This document shows positions 1 to 15,000 of a DNA stretch of 64,000 bases, one piece after another (position 1 is the first letter of the stretch; each line of letters opens with the position of its first letter). The stretch is from assembly GCA_029448655.1 (NCBI GenBank), contig JACCLO010000015.1:806001-870000 (forward strand), written 5' to 3'. Under the pieces are notes generated by a model. That model saw only the letters and a list, made by a program, of their open reading frames with translations. It was not told where the DNA came from and did not search any database. This stretch comes from Wolfiporia cocos (Eukaryota; Basidiomycota; Agaricomycetes; Polyporales; Phaeolaceae). The translations under genes were made by a program, and so were the position numbers.

Positions 1-3000
1 ATGGCGCTCCTGGACCATGCACGGGATGCCATGCACGGCCAGGAACAGGTGTCCCCAAGGGACCGGACGGCCCGCACGGCCGGTGCCCTGCCTCGATTGT
101 CTTTGGCCGTTCCAGCTCGCGCGCGGCCGCGGCTGCACCCCGGCCGGCGGACCGGCCGGCCGGCTGAAGGGATGGCGCTCCTGGACCATGCACGGGATGC
201 CATGCACGGCCAGGAACAGGTGTCCCCAAGGGACCGGACGGCCCGCACGGCCGGTGCCCTGCCTCGATTGTCTTTGGCCGTTCCAGCTCGCGCGCGGCCG
301 CGGCTGCACCCCGGCCGGCGGACCGGCCGGCCGGCTGAAGGGATGGCGCTCCTGGACCATGCACGGGATGCCATGCACGGCCAGGAACAGGTGTCCCCAA
401 GGGACCGGACGGCCCGCACGGCCGGTGCCCTGCCTCGATTGTCTTTGGCCGTTCCAGCTCGCGCGCGGCCGCGGCTGCACCCCGGCCGGCGGACCGGCCG
501 GCCGGCTGAAGGGATGGCGCTCCTGGACCATGCACGGGATGCCATGCACGGCCAGGAACAGGTGTCCCCAAGGGACCGGACGGCCCGCACGGCCGGTGCC
601 CTGCCTCGATTGTCTTTGGCCGTTCCAGCTCGCGCGCGGCCGCGGCTGCACCCCGGCCGGCGGACCGGCCGGCCGGCTGAAGGGATGGCGCTCCTGGACC
701 ATGCACGGGATGCCATGCACGGCCAGGAACAGGTGTCCCCAAGGGACCGGACGGCCCGCACGGCCGGTGCCCTGCCTCGATTGTCTTTGGCCGTTCCAGC
801 TCGCGCGCGGCCGCGGCTGCACCCCGGCCGGCGGACCGGCCGGCCGGCTGAAGGGATGGCGCTCCTGGACCATGCACGGGATGCCATGCACGGCCAGGAA
901 CAGGTGTCCCCAAGGGACCGGACGGCCCGCACGGCCGGTGCCCTGCCTCGATTGTCTTTGGCCGTTCCAGCTCGCGCGCGGCCGCGGCTGCACCCCGGCC
1001 GGCGGACCGGCCGGCCGGCTGAAGGGATGGCGCTCCTGGACCATGCACGGGATGCCATGCACGGCCAGGAACAGGTGTCCCCAAGGGACCGGACGGCCCG
1101 CACGGCCGGTGCCCTGCCTCGATTGTCTTTGGCCGTTCCAGCTCGCGCGCGGCCGCGGCTGCACCCCGGCCGGCGGACCGGCCGGCCGGCTGAAGGGATG
1201 GCGCTCCTGGACCATGCACGGGATGCCATGCACGGCCAGGAACAGGTGTCCCCAAGGGACCGGACGGCCCGCACGGCCGGTGCCCTGCCTCGATTGTCTT
1301 TGGCCGTTCCAGCTCGCGCGCGGCCGCGGCTGCACCCCGGCCGGCGGACCGGCCGGCCGGCTGAAGGGATGGCGCTCCTGGACCATGCACGGGATGCCAT
1401 GCACGGCCAGGAACAGGTGTCCCCAAGGGACCGGACGGCCCGCACGGCCGGTGCCCTGCCTCGATTGTCTTTGGCCGTTCCAGCTCGCGCGCGGCCGCGG
1501 CTGCACCCCGGCCGGCGGACCGGCCGGCCGGCTGAAGGGATGGCGCTCCTGGACCATGCACGGGATGCCATGCACGGCCAGGAACAGGTGTCCCCAAGGG
1601 ACCGGACGGCCCGCACGGCCGGTGCCCTGCCTCGATTGTCTTTGGCCGTTCCAGCTCGCGCGCGGCCGCGGCTGCACCCCGGCCGGCGGACCGGCCGGCC
1701 GGCTGAAGGGATGGCGCTCCTGGACCATGCACGGGATGCCATGCACGGCCAGGAACAGGTGTCCCCAAGGGACCGGACGGCCCGCACGGCCGGTGCCCTG
1801 CCTCGATTGTCTTTGGCCGTTCCAGCTCGCGCGCGGCCGCGGCTGCACCCCGGCCGGCGGACCGGCCGGCCGGCTGAAGGGATGGCGCTCCTGGACCATG
1901 CACGGGATGCCATGCACGGCCAGGAACAGGTGTCCCCAAGGGACCGGACGGCCCGCACGGCCGGTGCCCTGCCTCGATTGTCTTTGGCCGTTCCAGCTCG
2001 CGCGCGGCCGCGGCTGCACCCCGGCCGGCGGACCGGCCGGCCGGCTGAAGGGATGGCGCTCCTGGACCATGCACGGGATGCCATGCACGGCCAGGAACAG
2101 GTGTCCCCAAGGGACCGGACGGCCCGCACGGCCGGTGCCCTGCCTCGATTGTCTTTGGCCGTTCCAGCTCGCGCGCGGCCGCGGCTGCACCCCGGCCGGC
2201 GGACCGGCCGGCCGGCTGAAGGGATGGCGCTCCTGGACCATGCACGGGATGCCATGCACGGCCAGGAACAGGTGTCCCCAAGGGACCGGACGGCCCGCAC
2301 GGCCGGTGCCCTGCCTCGATTGTCTTTGGCCGTTCCAGCTCGCGCGCGGCCGCGGCTGCACCCCGGCCGGCGGACCGGCCGGCCGGCTGAAGGGATGGCG
2401 CTCCTGGACCATGCACGGGATGCCATGCACGGCCAGGAACAGGTGTCCCCAAGGGACCGGACGGCCCGCACGGCCGGTGCCCTGCCTCGATTGTCTTTGG
2501 CCGTTCCAGCTCGCGCGCGGCCGCGGCTGCACCCCGGCCGGCGGACCGGCCGGCCGGCTGAAGGGATGGCGCTCCTGGACCATGCACGGGATGCCATGCA
2601 CGGCCAGGAACAGGTGTCCCCAAGGGACCGGACGGCCCGCACGGCCGGTGCCCTGCCTCGATTGTCTTTGGCCGTTCCAGCTCGCGCGCGGCCGCGGCTG
2701 CACCCCGGCCGGCGGACCGGCCGGCCGGCTGAAGGGATGGCGCTCCTGGACCATGCACGGGATGCCATGCACGGCCAGGAACAGGTGTCCCCAAGGGACC
2801 GGACGGCCCGCACGGCCGGTGCCCTGCCTCGATTGTCTTTGGCCGTTCCAGCTCGCGCGCGGCCGCGGCTGCACCCCGGCCGGCGGACCGGCCGGCCGGC
2901 TGAAGGGATGGCGCTCCTGGACCATGCACGGGATGCCATGCACGGCCAGGAACAGGTGTCCCCAAGGGACCGGACGGCCCGCACGGCCGGTGCCCTGCCT

Positions 3001-6000
3001 CGATTGTCTTTGGCCGTTCCAGCTCGCGCGCGGCCGCGGCTGCACCCCGGCCGGCGGACCGGCCGGCCGGCTGAAGGGATGGCGCTCCTGGACCATGCAC
3101 GGGATGCCATGCACGGCCAGGAACAGGTGTCCCCAAGGGACCGGACGGCCCGCACGGCCGGTGCCCTGCCTCGATTGTCTTTGGCCGTTCCAGCTCGCGC
3201 GCGGCCGCGGCTGCACCCCGGCCGGCGGACCGGCCGGCCGGCTGAAGGGATGGCGCTCCTGGACCATGCACGGGATGCCATGCACGGCCAGGAACAGGTG
3301 TCCCCAAGGGACCGGACGGCCCGCACGGCCGGTGCCCTGCCTCGATTGTCTTTGGCCGTTCCAGCTCGCGCGCGGCCGCGGCTGCACCCCGGCCGGCGGA
3401 CCGGCCGGCCGGCTGAAGGGATGGCGCTCCTGGACCATGCACGGGATGCCATGCACGGCCAGGAACAGGTGTCCCCAAGGGACCGGACGGCCCGCACGGC
3501 CGGTGCCCTGCCTCGATTGTCTTTGGCCGTTCCAGCTCGCGCGCGGCCGCGGCTGCACCCCGGCCGGCGGACCGGCCGGCCGGCTGAAGGGATGGCGCTC
3601 CTGGACCATGCACGGGATGCCATGCACGGCCAGGAACAGGTGTCCCCAAGGGACCGGACGGCCCGCACGGCCGGTGCCCTGCCTCGATTGTCTTTGGCCG
3701 TTCCAGCTCGCGCGCGGCCGCGGCTGCACCCCGGCCGGCGGACCGGCCGGCCGGCTGAAGGGATGGCGCTCCTGGACCATGCACGGGATGCCATGCACGG
3801 CCAGGAACAGGTGTCCCCAAGGGACCGGACGGCCCGCACGGCCGGTGCCCTGCCTCGATTGTCTTTGGCCGTTCCAGCTCGCGCGCGGCCGCGGCTGCAC
3901 CCCGGCCGGCGGACCGGCCGGCCGGCTGAAGGGATGGCGCTCCTGGACCATGCACGGGATGCCATGCACGGCCAGGAACAGGTGTCCCCAAGGGACCGGA
4001 CGGCCCGCACGGCCGGTGCCCTGCCTCGATTGTCTTTGGCCGTTCCAGCTCGCGCGCGGCCGCGGCTGCACCCCGGCCGGCGGACCGGCCGGCCGGCTGA
4101 AGGGATGGCGCTCCTGGACCATGCACGGGATGCCATGCACGGCCAGGAACAGGTGTCCCCAAGGGACCGGACGGCCCGCACGGCCGGTGCCCTGCCTCGA
4201 TTGTCTTTGGCCGTTCCAGCTCGCGCGCGGCCGCGGCTGCACCCCGGCCGGCGGACCGGCCGGCCGGCTGAAGGGATGGCGCTCCTGGACCATGCACGGG
4301 ATGCCATGCACGGCCAGGAACAGGTGTCCCCAAGGGACCGGACGGCCCGCACGGCCGGTGCCCTGCCTCGATTGTCTTTGGCCGTTCCAGCTCGCGCGCG
4401 GCCGCGGCTGCACCCCGGCCGGCGGACCGGCCGGCCGGCTGAAGGGATGGCGCTCCTGGACCATGCACGGGATGCCATGCACGGCCAGGAACAGGTGTCC
4501 CCAAGGGACCGGACGGCCCGCACGGCCGGTGCCCTGCCTCGATTGTCTTTGGCCGTTCCAGCTCGCGCGCGGCCGCGGCTGCACCCCGGCCGGCGGACCG
4601 GCCGGCCGGCTGAAGGGATGGCGCTCCTGGACCATGCACGGGATGCCATGCACGGCCAGGAACAGGTGTCCCCAAGGGACCGGACGGCCCGCACGGCCGG
4701 TGCCCTGCCTCGATTGTCTTTGGCCGTTCCAGCTCGCGCGCGGCCGCGGCTGCACCCCGGCCGGCGGACCGGCCGGCCGGCTGAAGGGATGGCGCTCCTG
4801 GACCATGCACGGGATGCCATGCACGGCCAGGAACAGGTGTCCCCAAGGGACCGGACGGCCCGCACGGCCGGTGCCCTGCCTCGATTGTCTTTGGCCGTTC
4901 CAGCTCGCGCGCGGCCGCGGCTGCACCCCGGCCGGCGGACCGGCCGGCCGGCTGAAGGGATGGCGCTCCTGGACCATGCACGGGATGCCATGCACGGCCA
5001 GGAACAGGTGTCCCCAAGGGACCGGACGGCCCGCACGGCCGGTGCCCTGCCTCGATTGTCTTTGGCCGTTCCAGCTCGCGCGCGGCCGCGGCTGCACCCC
5101 GGCCGGCGGACCGGCCGGCCGGCTGAAGGGATGGCGCTCCTGGACCATGCACGGGATGCCATGCACGGCCAGGAACAGGTGTCCCCAAGGGACCGGACGG
5201 CCCGCACGGCCGGTGCCCTGCCTCGATTGTCTTTGGCCGTTCCAGCTCGCGCGCGGCCGCGGCTGCACCCCGGCCGGCGGACCGGCCGGCCGGCTGAAGG
5301 GATGGCGCTCCTGGACCATGCACGGGATGCCATGCACGGCCAGGAACAGGTGTCCCCAAGGGACCGGACGGCCCGCACGGCCGGTGCCCTGCCTCGATTG
5401 TCTTTGGCCGTTCCAGCTCGCGCGCGGCCGCGGCTGCACCCCGGCCGGCGGACCGGCCGGCCGGCTGAAGGGATGGCGCTCCTGGACCATGCACGGGATG
5501 CCATGCACGGCCAGGAACAGGTGTCCCCAAGGGACCGGACGGCCCGCACGGCCGGTGCCCTGCCTCGATTGTCTTTGGCCGTTCCAGCTCGCGCGCGGCC
5601 GCGGCTGCACCCCGGCCGGCGGACCGGCCGGCCGGCTGAAGGGATGGCGCTCCTGGACCATGCACGGGATGCCATGCACGGCCAGGAACAGGTGTCCCCA
5701 AGGGACCGGACGGCCCGCACGGCCGGTGCCCTGCCTCGATTGTCTTTGGCCGTTCCAGCTCGCGCGCGGCCGCGGCTGCACCCCGGCCGGCGGACCGGCC
5801 GGCCGGCTGAAGGGATGGCGCTCCTGGACCATGCACGGGATGCCATGCACGGCCAGGAACAGGTGTCCCCAAGGGACCGGACGGCCCGCACGGCCGGTGC
5901 CCTGCCTCGATTGTCTTTGGCCGTTCCAGCTCGCGCGCGGCCGCGGCTGCACCCCGGCCGGCGGACCGGCCGGCCGGCTGAAGGGATGGCGCTCCTGGAC

Positions 6001-9000
6001 CATGCACGGGATGCCATGCACGGCCAGGAACAGGTGTCCCCAAGGGACCGGACGGCCCGCACGGCCGGTGCCCTGCCTCGATTGTCTTTGGCCGTTCCAG
6101 CTCGCGCGCGGCCGCGGCTGCACCCCGGCCGGCGGACCGGCCGGCCGGCTGAAGGGATGGCGCTCCTGGACCATGCACGGGATGCCATGCACGGCCAGGA
6201 ACAGGTGTCCCCAAGGGACCGGACGGCCCGCACGGCCGGTGCCCTGCCTCGATTGTCTTTGGCCGTTCCAGCTCGCGCGCGGCCGCGGCTGCACCCCGGC
6301 CGGCGGACCGGCCGGCCGGCTGAAGGGATGGCGCTCCTGGACCATGCACGGGATGCCATGCACGGCCAGGAACAGGTGTCCCCAAGGGACCGGACGGCCC
6401 GCACGGCCGGTGCCCTGCCTCGATTGTCTTTGGCCGTTCCAGCTCGCGCGCGGCCGCGGCTGCACCCCGGCCGGCGGACCGGCCGGCCGGCTGAAGGGAT
6501 GGCGCTCCTGGACCATGCACGGGATGCCATGCACGGCCAGGAACAGGTGTCCCCAAGGGACCGGACGGCCCGCACGGCCGGTGCCCTGCCTCGATTGTCT
6601 TTGGCCGTTCCAGCTCGCGCGCGGCCGCGGCTGCACCCCGGCCGGCGGACCGGCCGGCCGGCTGAAGGGATGGCGCTCCTGGACCATGCACGGGATGCCA
6701 TGCACGGCCAGGAACAGGTGTCCCCAAGGGACCGGACGGCCCGCACGGCCGGTGCCCTGCCTCGATTGTCTTTGGCCGTTCCAGCTCGCGCGCGGCCGCG
6801 GCTGCACCCCGGCCGGCGGACCGGCCGGCCGGCTGAAGGGATGGCGCTCCTGGACCATGCACGGGATGCCATGCACGGCCAGGAACAGGTGTCCCCAAGG
6901 GACCGGACGGCCCGCACGGCCGGTGCCCTGCCTCGATTGTCTTTGGCCGTTCCAGCTCGCGCGCGGCCGCGGCTGCACCCCGGCCGGCGGACCGGCCGGC
7001 CGGCTGAAGGGATGGCGCTCCTGGACCATGCACGGGATGCCATGCACGGCCAGGAACAGGTGTCCCCAAGGGACCGGACGGCCCGCACGGCCGGTGCCCT
7101 GCCTCGATTGTCTTTGGCCGTTCCAGCTCGCGCGCGGCCGCGGCTGCACCCCGGCCGGCGGACCGGCCGGCCGGCTGAAGGGATGGCGCTCCTGGACCAT
7201 GCACGGGATGCCATGCACGGCCAGGAACAGGTGTCCCCAAGGGACCGGACGGCCCGCACGGCCGGTGCCCTGCCTCGATTGTCTTTGGCCGTTCCAGCTC
7301 GCGCGCGGCCGCGGCTGCACCCCGGCCGGCGGACCGGCCGGCCGGCTGAAGGGATGGCGCTCCTGGACCATGCACGGGATGCCATGCACGGCCAGGAACA
7401 GGTGTCCCCAAGGGACCGGACGGCCCGCACGGCCGGTGCCCTGCCTCGATTGTCTTTGGCCGTTCCAGCTCGCGCGCGGCCGCGGCTGCACCCCGGCCGG
7501 CGGACCGGCCGGCCGGCTGAAGGGATGGCGCTCCTGGACCATGCACGGGATGCCATGCACGGCCAGGAACAGGTGTCCCCAAGGGACCGGACGGCCCGCA
7601 CGGCCGGTGCCCTGCCTCGATTGTCTTTGGCCGTTCCAGCTCGCGCGCGGCCGCGGCTGCACCCCGGCCGGCGGACCGGCCGGCCGGCTGAAGGGATGGC
7701 GCTCCTGGACCATGCACGGGATGCCATGCACGGCCAGGAACAGGTGTCCCCAAGGGACCGGACGGCCCGCACGGCCGGTGCCCTGCCTCGATTGTCTTTG
7801 GCCGTTCCAGCTCGCGCGCGGCCGCGGCTGCACCCCGGCCGGCGGACCGGCCGGCCGGCTGAAGGGATGGCGCTCCTGGACCATGCACGGGATGCCATGC
7901 ACGGCCAGGAACAGGTGTCCCCAAGGGACCGGACGGCCCGCACGGCCGGTGCCCTGCCTCGATTGTCTTTGGCCGTTCCAGCTCGCGCGCGGCCGCGGCT
8001 GCACCCCGGCCGGCGGACCGGCCGGCCGGCTGAAGGGATGGCGCTCCTGGACCATGCACGGGATGCCATGCACGGCCAGGAACAGGTGTCCCCAAGGGAC
8101 CGGACGGCCCGCACGGCCGGTGCCCTGCCTCGATTGTCTTTGGCCGTTCCAGCTCGCGCGCGGCCGCGGCTGCACCCCGGCCGGCGGACCGGCCGGCCGG
8201 CTGAAGGGATGGCGCTCCTGGACCATGCACGGGATGCCATGCACGGCCAGGAACAGGTGTCCCCAAGGGACCGGACGGCCCGCACGGCCGGTGCCCTGCC
8301 TCGATTGTCTTTGGCCGTTCCAGCTCGCGCGCGGCCGCGGCTGCACCCCGGCCGGCGGACCGGCCGGCCGGCTGAAGGGATGGCGCTCCTGGACCATGCA
8401 CGGGATGCCATGCACGGCCAGGAACAGGTGTCCCCAAGGGACCGGACGGCCCGCACGGCCGGTGCCCTGCCTCGATTGTCTTTGGCCGTTCCAGCTCGCG
8501 CGCGGCCGCGGCTGCACCCCGGCCGGCGGACCGGCCGGCCGGCTGAAGGGATGGCGCTCCTGGACCATGCACGGGATGCCATGCACGGCCAGGAACAGGT
8601 GTCCCCAAGGGACCGGACGGCCCGCACGGCCGGTGCCCTGCCTCGATTGTCTTTGGCCGTTCCAGCTCGCGCGCGGCCGCGGCTGCACCCCGGCCGGCGG
8701 ACCGGCCGGCCGGCTGAAGGGATGGCGCTCCTGGACCATGCACGGGATGCCATGCACGGCCAGGAACAGGTGTCCCCAAGGGACCGGACGGCCCGCACGG
8801 CCGGTGCCCTGCCTCGATTGTCTTTGGCCGTTCCAGCTCGCGCGCGGCCGCGGCTGCACCCCGGCCGGCGGACCGGCCGGCCGGCTGAAGGGATGGCGCT
8901 CCTGGACCATGCACGGGATGCCATGCACGGCCAGGAACAGGTGTCCCCAAGGGACCGGACGGCCCGCACGGCCGGTGCCCTGCCTCGATTGTCTTTGGCC

Positions 9001-12000
9001 GTTCCAGCTCGCGCGCGGCCGCGGCTGCACCCCGGCCGGCGGACCGGCCGGCCGGCTGAAGGGATGGCGCTCCTGGACCATGCACGGGATGCCATGCACG
9101 GCCAGGAACAGGTGTCCCCAAGGGACCGGACGGCCCGCACGGCCGGTGCCCTGCCTCGATTGTCTTTGGCCGTTCCAGCTCGCGCGCGGCCGCGGCTGCA
9201 CCCCGGCCGGCGGACCGGCCGGCCGGCTGAAGGGATGGCGCTCCTGGACCATGCACGGGATGCCATGCACGGCCAGGAACAGGTGTCCCCAAGGGACCGG
9301 ACGGCCCGCACGGCCGGTGCCCTGCCTCGATTGTCTTTGGCCGTTCCAGCTCGCGCGCGGCCGCGGCTGCACCCCGGCCGGCGGACCGGCCGGCCGGCTG
9401 AAGGGATGGCGCTCCTGGACCATGCACGGGATGCCATGCACGGCCAGGAACAGGTGTCCCCAAGGGACCGGACGGCCCGCACGGCCGGTGCCCTGCCTCG
9501 ATTGTCTTTGGCCGTTCCAGCTCGCGCGCGGCCGCGGCTGCACCCCGGCCGGCGGACCGGCCGGCCGGCTGAAGGGATGGCGCTCCTGGACCATGCACGG
9601 GATGCCATGCACGGCCAGGAACAGGTGTCCCCAAGGGACCGGACGGCCCGCACGGCCGGTGCCCTGCCTCGATTGTCTTTGGCCGTTCCAGCTCGCGCGC
9701 GGCCGCGGCTGCACCCCGGCCGGCGGACCGGCCGGCCGGCTGAAGGGATGGCGCTCCTGGACCATGCACGGGATGCCATGCACGGCCAGGAACAGGTGTC
9801 CCCAAGGGACCGGACGGCCCGCACGGCCGGTGCCCTGCCTCGATTGTCTTTGGCCGTTCCAGCTCGCGCGCGGCCGCGGCTGCACCCCGGCCGGCGGACC
9901 GGCCGGCCGGCTGAAGGGATGGCGCTCCTGGACCATGCACGGGATGCCATGCACGGCCAGGAACAGGTGTCCCCAAGGGACCGGACGGCCCGCACGGCCG
10001 GTGCCCTGCCTCGATTGTCTTTGGCCGTTCCAGCTCGCGCGCGGCCGCGGCTGCACCCCGGCCGGCGGACCGGCCGGCCGGCTGAAGGGATGGCGCTCCT
10101 GGACCATGCACGGGATGCCATGCACGGCCAGGAACAGGTGTCCCCAAGGGACCGGACGGCCCGCACGGCCGGTGCCCTGCCTCGATTGTCTTTGGCCGTT
10201 CCAGCTCGCGCGCGGCCGCGGCTGCACCCCGGCCGGCGGACCGGCCGGCCGGCTGAAGGGATGGCGCTCCTGGACCATGCACGGGATGCCATGCACGGCC
10301 AGGAACAGGTGTCCCCAAGGGACCGGACGGCCCGCACGGCCGGTGCCCTGCCTCGATTGTCTTTGGCCGTTCCAGCTCGCGCGCGGCCGCGGCTGCACCC
10401 CGGCCGGCGGACCGGCCGGCCGGCTGAAGGGATGGCGCTCCTGGACCATGCACGGGATGCCATGCACGGCCAGGAACAGGTGTCCCCAAGGGACCGGACG
10501 GCCCGCACGGCCGGTGCCCTGCCTCGATTGTCTTTGGCCGTTCCAGCTCGCGCGCGGCCGCGGCTGCACCCCGGCCGGCGGACCGGCCGGCCGGCTGAAG
10601 GGATGGCGCTCCTGGACCATGCACGGGATGCCATGCACGGCCAGGAACAGGTGTCCCCAAGGGACCGGACGGCCCGCACGGCCGGTGCCCTGCCTCGATT
10701 GTCTTTGGCCGTTCCAGCTCGCGCGCGGCCGCGGCTGCACCCCGGCCGGCGGACCGGCCGGCCGGCTGAAGGGATGGCGCTCCTGGACCATGCACGGGAT
10801 GCCATGCACGGCCAGGAACAGGTGTCCCCAAGGGACCGGACGGCCCGCACGGCCGGTGCCCTGCCTCGATTGTCTTTGGCCGTTCCAGCTCGCGCGCGGC
10901 CGCGGCTGCACCCCGGCCGGCGGACCGGCCGGCCGGCTGAAGGGATGGCGCTCCTGGACCATGCACGGGATGCCATGCACGGCCAGGAACAGGTGTCCCC
11001 AAGGGACCGGACGGCCCGCACGGCCGGTGCCCTGCCTCGATTGTCTTTGGCCGTTCCAGCTCGCGCGCGGCCGCGGCTGCACCCCGGCCGGCGGACCGGC
11101 CGGCCGGCTGAAGGGATGGCGCTCCTGGACCATGCACGGGATGCCATGCACGGCCAGGAACAGGTGTCCCCAAGGGACCGGACGGCCCGCACGGCCGGTG
11201 CCCTGCCTCGATTGTCTTTGGCCGTTCCAGCTCGCGCGCGGCCGCGGCTGCACCCCGGCCGGCGGACCGGCCGGCCGGCTGAAGGGATGGCGCTCCTGGA
11301 CCATGCACGGGATGCCATGCACGGCCAGGAACAGGTGTCCCCAAGGGACCGGACGGCCCGCACGGCCGGTGCCCTGCCTCGATTGTCTTTGGCCGTTCCA
11401 GCTCGCGCGCGGCCGCGGCTGCACCCCGGCCGGCGGACCGGCCGGCCGGCTGAAGGGATGGCGCTCCTGGACCATGCACGGGATGCCATGCACGGCCAGG
11501 AACAGGTGTCCCCAAGGGACCGGACGGCCCGCACGGCCGGTGCCCTGCCTCGATTGTCTTTGGCCGTTCCAGCTCGCGCGCGGCCGCGGCTGCACCCCGG
11601 CCGGCGGACCGGCCGGCCGGCTGAAGGGATGGCGCTCCTGGACCATGCACGGGATGCCATGCACGGCCAGGAACAGGTGTCCCCAAGGGACCGGACGGCC
11701 CGCACGGCCGGTGCCCTGCCTCGATTGTCTTTGGCCGTTCCAGCTCGCGCGCGGCCGCGGCTGCACCCCGGCCGGCGGACCGGCCGGCCGGCTGAAGGGA
11801 TGGCGCTCCTGGACCATGCACGGGATGCCATGCACGGCCAGGAACAGGTGTCCCCAAGGGACCGGACGGCCCGCACGGCCGGTGCCCTGCCTCGATTGTC
11901 TTTGGCCGTTCCAGCTCGCGCGCGGCCGCGGCTGCACCCCGGCCGGCGGACCGGCCGGCCGGCTGAAGGGATGGCGCTCCTGGACCATGCACGGGATGCC

Positions 12001-15000
12001 ATGCACGGCCAGGAACAGGTGTCCCCAAGGGACCGGACGGCCCGCACGGCCGGTGCCCTGCCTCGATTGTCTTTGGCCGTTCCAGCTCGCGCGCGGCCGC
12101 GGCTGCACCCCGGCCGGCGGACCGGCCGGCCGGCTGAAGGGATGGCGCTCCTGGACCATGCACGGGATGCCATGCACGGCCAGGAACAGGTGTCCCCAAG
12201 GGACCGGACGGCCCGCACGGCCGGTGCCCTGCCTCGATTGTCTTTGGCCGTTCCAGCTCGCGCGCGGCCGCGGCTGCACCCCGGCCGGCGGACCGGCCGG
12301 CCGGCTGAAGGGATGGCGCTCCTGGACCATGCACGGGATGCCATGCACGGCCAGGAACAGGTGTCCCCAAGGGACCGGACGGCCCGCACGGCCGGTGCCC
12401 TGCCTCGATTGTCTTTGGCCGTTCCAGCTCGCGCGCGGCCGCGGCTGCACCCCGGCCGGCGGACCGGCCGGCCGGCTGAAGGGATGGCGCTCCTGGACCA
12501 TGCACGGGATGCCATGCACGGCCAGGAACAGGTGTCCCCAAGGGACCGGACGGCCCGCACGGCCGGTGCCCTGCCTCGATTGTCTTTGGCCGTTCCAGCT
12601 CGCGCGCGGCCGCGGCTGCACCCCGGCCGGCGGACCGGCCGGCCGGCTGAAGGGATGGCGCTCCTGGACCATGCACGGGATGCCATGCACGGCCAGGAAC
12701 AGGTGTCCCCAAGGGACCGGACGGCCCGCACGGCCGGTGCCCTGCCTCGATTGTCTTTGGCCGTTCCAGCTCGCGCGCGGCCGCGGCTGCACCCCGGCCG
12801 GCGGACCGGCCGGCCGGCTGAAGGGATGGCGCTCCTGGACCATGCACGGGATGCCATGCACGGCCAGGAACAGGTGTCCCCAAGGGACCGGACGGCCCGC
12901 ACGGCCGGTGCCCTGCCTCGATTGTCTTTGGCCGTTCCAGCTCGCGCGCGGCCGCGGCTGCACCCCGGCCGGCGGACCGGCCGGCCGGCTGAAGGGATGG
13001 CGCTCCTGGACCATGCACGGGATGCCATGCACGGCCAGGAACAGGTGTCCCCAAGGGACCGGACGGCCCGCACGGCCGGTGCCCTGCCTCGATTGTCTTT
13101 GGCCGTTCCAGCTCGCGCGCGGCCGCGGCTGCACCCCGGCCGGCGGACCGGCCGGCCGGCTGAAGGGATGGCGCTCCTGGACCATGCACGGGATGCCATG
13201 CACGGCCAGGAACAGGTGTCCCCAAGGGACCGGACGGCCCGCACGGCCGGTGCCCTGCCTCGATTGTCTTTGGCCGTTCCAGCTCGCGCGCGGCCGCGGC
13301 TGCACCCCGGCCGGCGGACCGGCCGGCCGGCTGAAGGGATGGCGCTCCTGGACCATGCACGGGATGCCATGCACGGCCAGGAACAGGTGTCCCCAAGGGA
13401 CCGGACGGCCCGCACGGCCGGTGCCCTGCCTCGATTGTCTTTGGCCGTTCCAGCTCGCGCGCGGCCGCGGCTGCACCCCGGCCGGCGGACCGGCCGGCCG
13501 GCTGAAGGGATGGCGCTCCTGGACCATGCACGGGATGCCATGCACGGCCAGGAACAGGTGTCCCCAAGGGACCGGACGGCCCGCACGGCCGGTGCCCTGC
13601 CTCGATTGTCTTTGGCCGTTCCAGCTCGCGCGCGGCCGCGGCTGCACCCCGGCCGGCGGACCGGCCGGCCGGCTGAAGGGATGGCGCTCCTGGACCATGC
13701 ACGGGATGCCATGCACGGCCAGGAACAGGTGTCCCCAAGGGACCGGACGGCCCGCACGGCCGGTGCCCTGCCTCGATTGTCTTTGGCCGTTCCAGCTCGC
13801 GCGCGGCCGCGGCTGCACCCCGGCCGGCGGACCGGCCGGCCGGCTGAAGGGATGGCGCTCCTGGACCATGCACGGGATGCCATGCACGGCCAGGAACAGG
13901 TGTCCCCAAGGGACCGGACGGCCCGCACGGCCGGTGCCCTGCCTCGATTGTCTTTGGCCGTTCCAGCTCGCGCGCGGCCGCGGCTGCACCCCGGCCGGCG
14001 GACCGGCCGGCCGGCTGAAGGGATGGCGCTCCTGGACCATGCACGGGATGCCATGCACGGCCAGGAACAGGTGTCCCCAAGGGACCGGACGGCCCGCACG
14101 GCCGGTGCCCTGCCTCGATTGTCTTTGGCCGTTCCAGCTCGCGCGCGGCCGCGGCTGCACCCCGGCCGGCGGACCGGCCGGCCGGCTGAAGGGATGGCGC
14201 TCCTGGACCATGCACGGGATGCCATGCACGGCCAGGAACAGGTGTCCCCAAGGGACCGGACGGCCCGCACGGCCGGTGCCCTGCCTCGATTGTCTTTGGC
14301 CGTTCCAGCTCGCGCGCGGCCGCGGCTGCACCCCGGCCGGCGGACCGGCCGGCCGGCTGAAGGGATGGCGCTCCTGGACCATGCACGGGATGCCATGCAC
14401 GGCCAGGAACAGGTGTCCCCAAGGGACCGGACGGCCCGCACGGCCGGTGCCCTGCCTCGATTGTCTTTGGCCGTTCCAGCTCGCGCGCGGCCGCGGCTGC
14501 ACCCCGGCCGGCGGACCGGCCGGCCGGCTGAAGGGATGGCGCTCCTGGACCATGCACGGGATGCCATGCACGGCCAGGAACAGGTGTCCCCAAGGGACCG
14601 GACGGCCCGCACGGCCGGTGCCCTGCCTCGATTGTCTTTGGCCGTTCCAGCTCGCGCGCGGCCGCGGCTGCACCCCGGCCGGCGGACCGGCCGGCCGGCT
14701 GAAGGGATGGCGCTCCTGGACCATGCACGGGATGCCATGCACGGCCAGGAACAGGTGTCCCCAAGGGACCGGACGGCCCGCACGGCCGGTGCCCTGCCTC
14801 GATTGTCTTTGGCCGTTCCAGCTCGCGCGCGGCCGCGGCTGCACCCCGGCCGGCGGACCGGCCGGCCGGCTGAAGGGATGGCGCTCCTGGACCATGCACG
14901 GGATGCCATGCACGGCCAGGAACAGGTGTCCCCAAGGGACCGGACGGCCCGCACGGCCGGTGCCCTGCCTCGATTGTCTTTGGCCGTTCCAGCTCGCGCG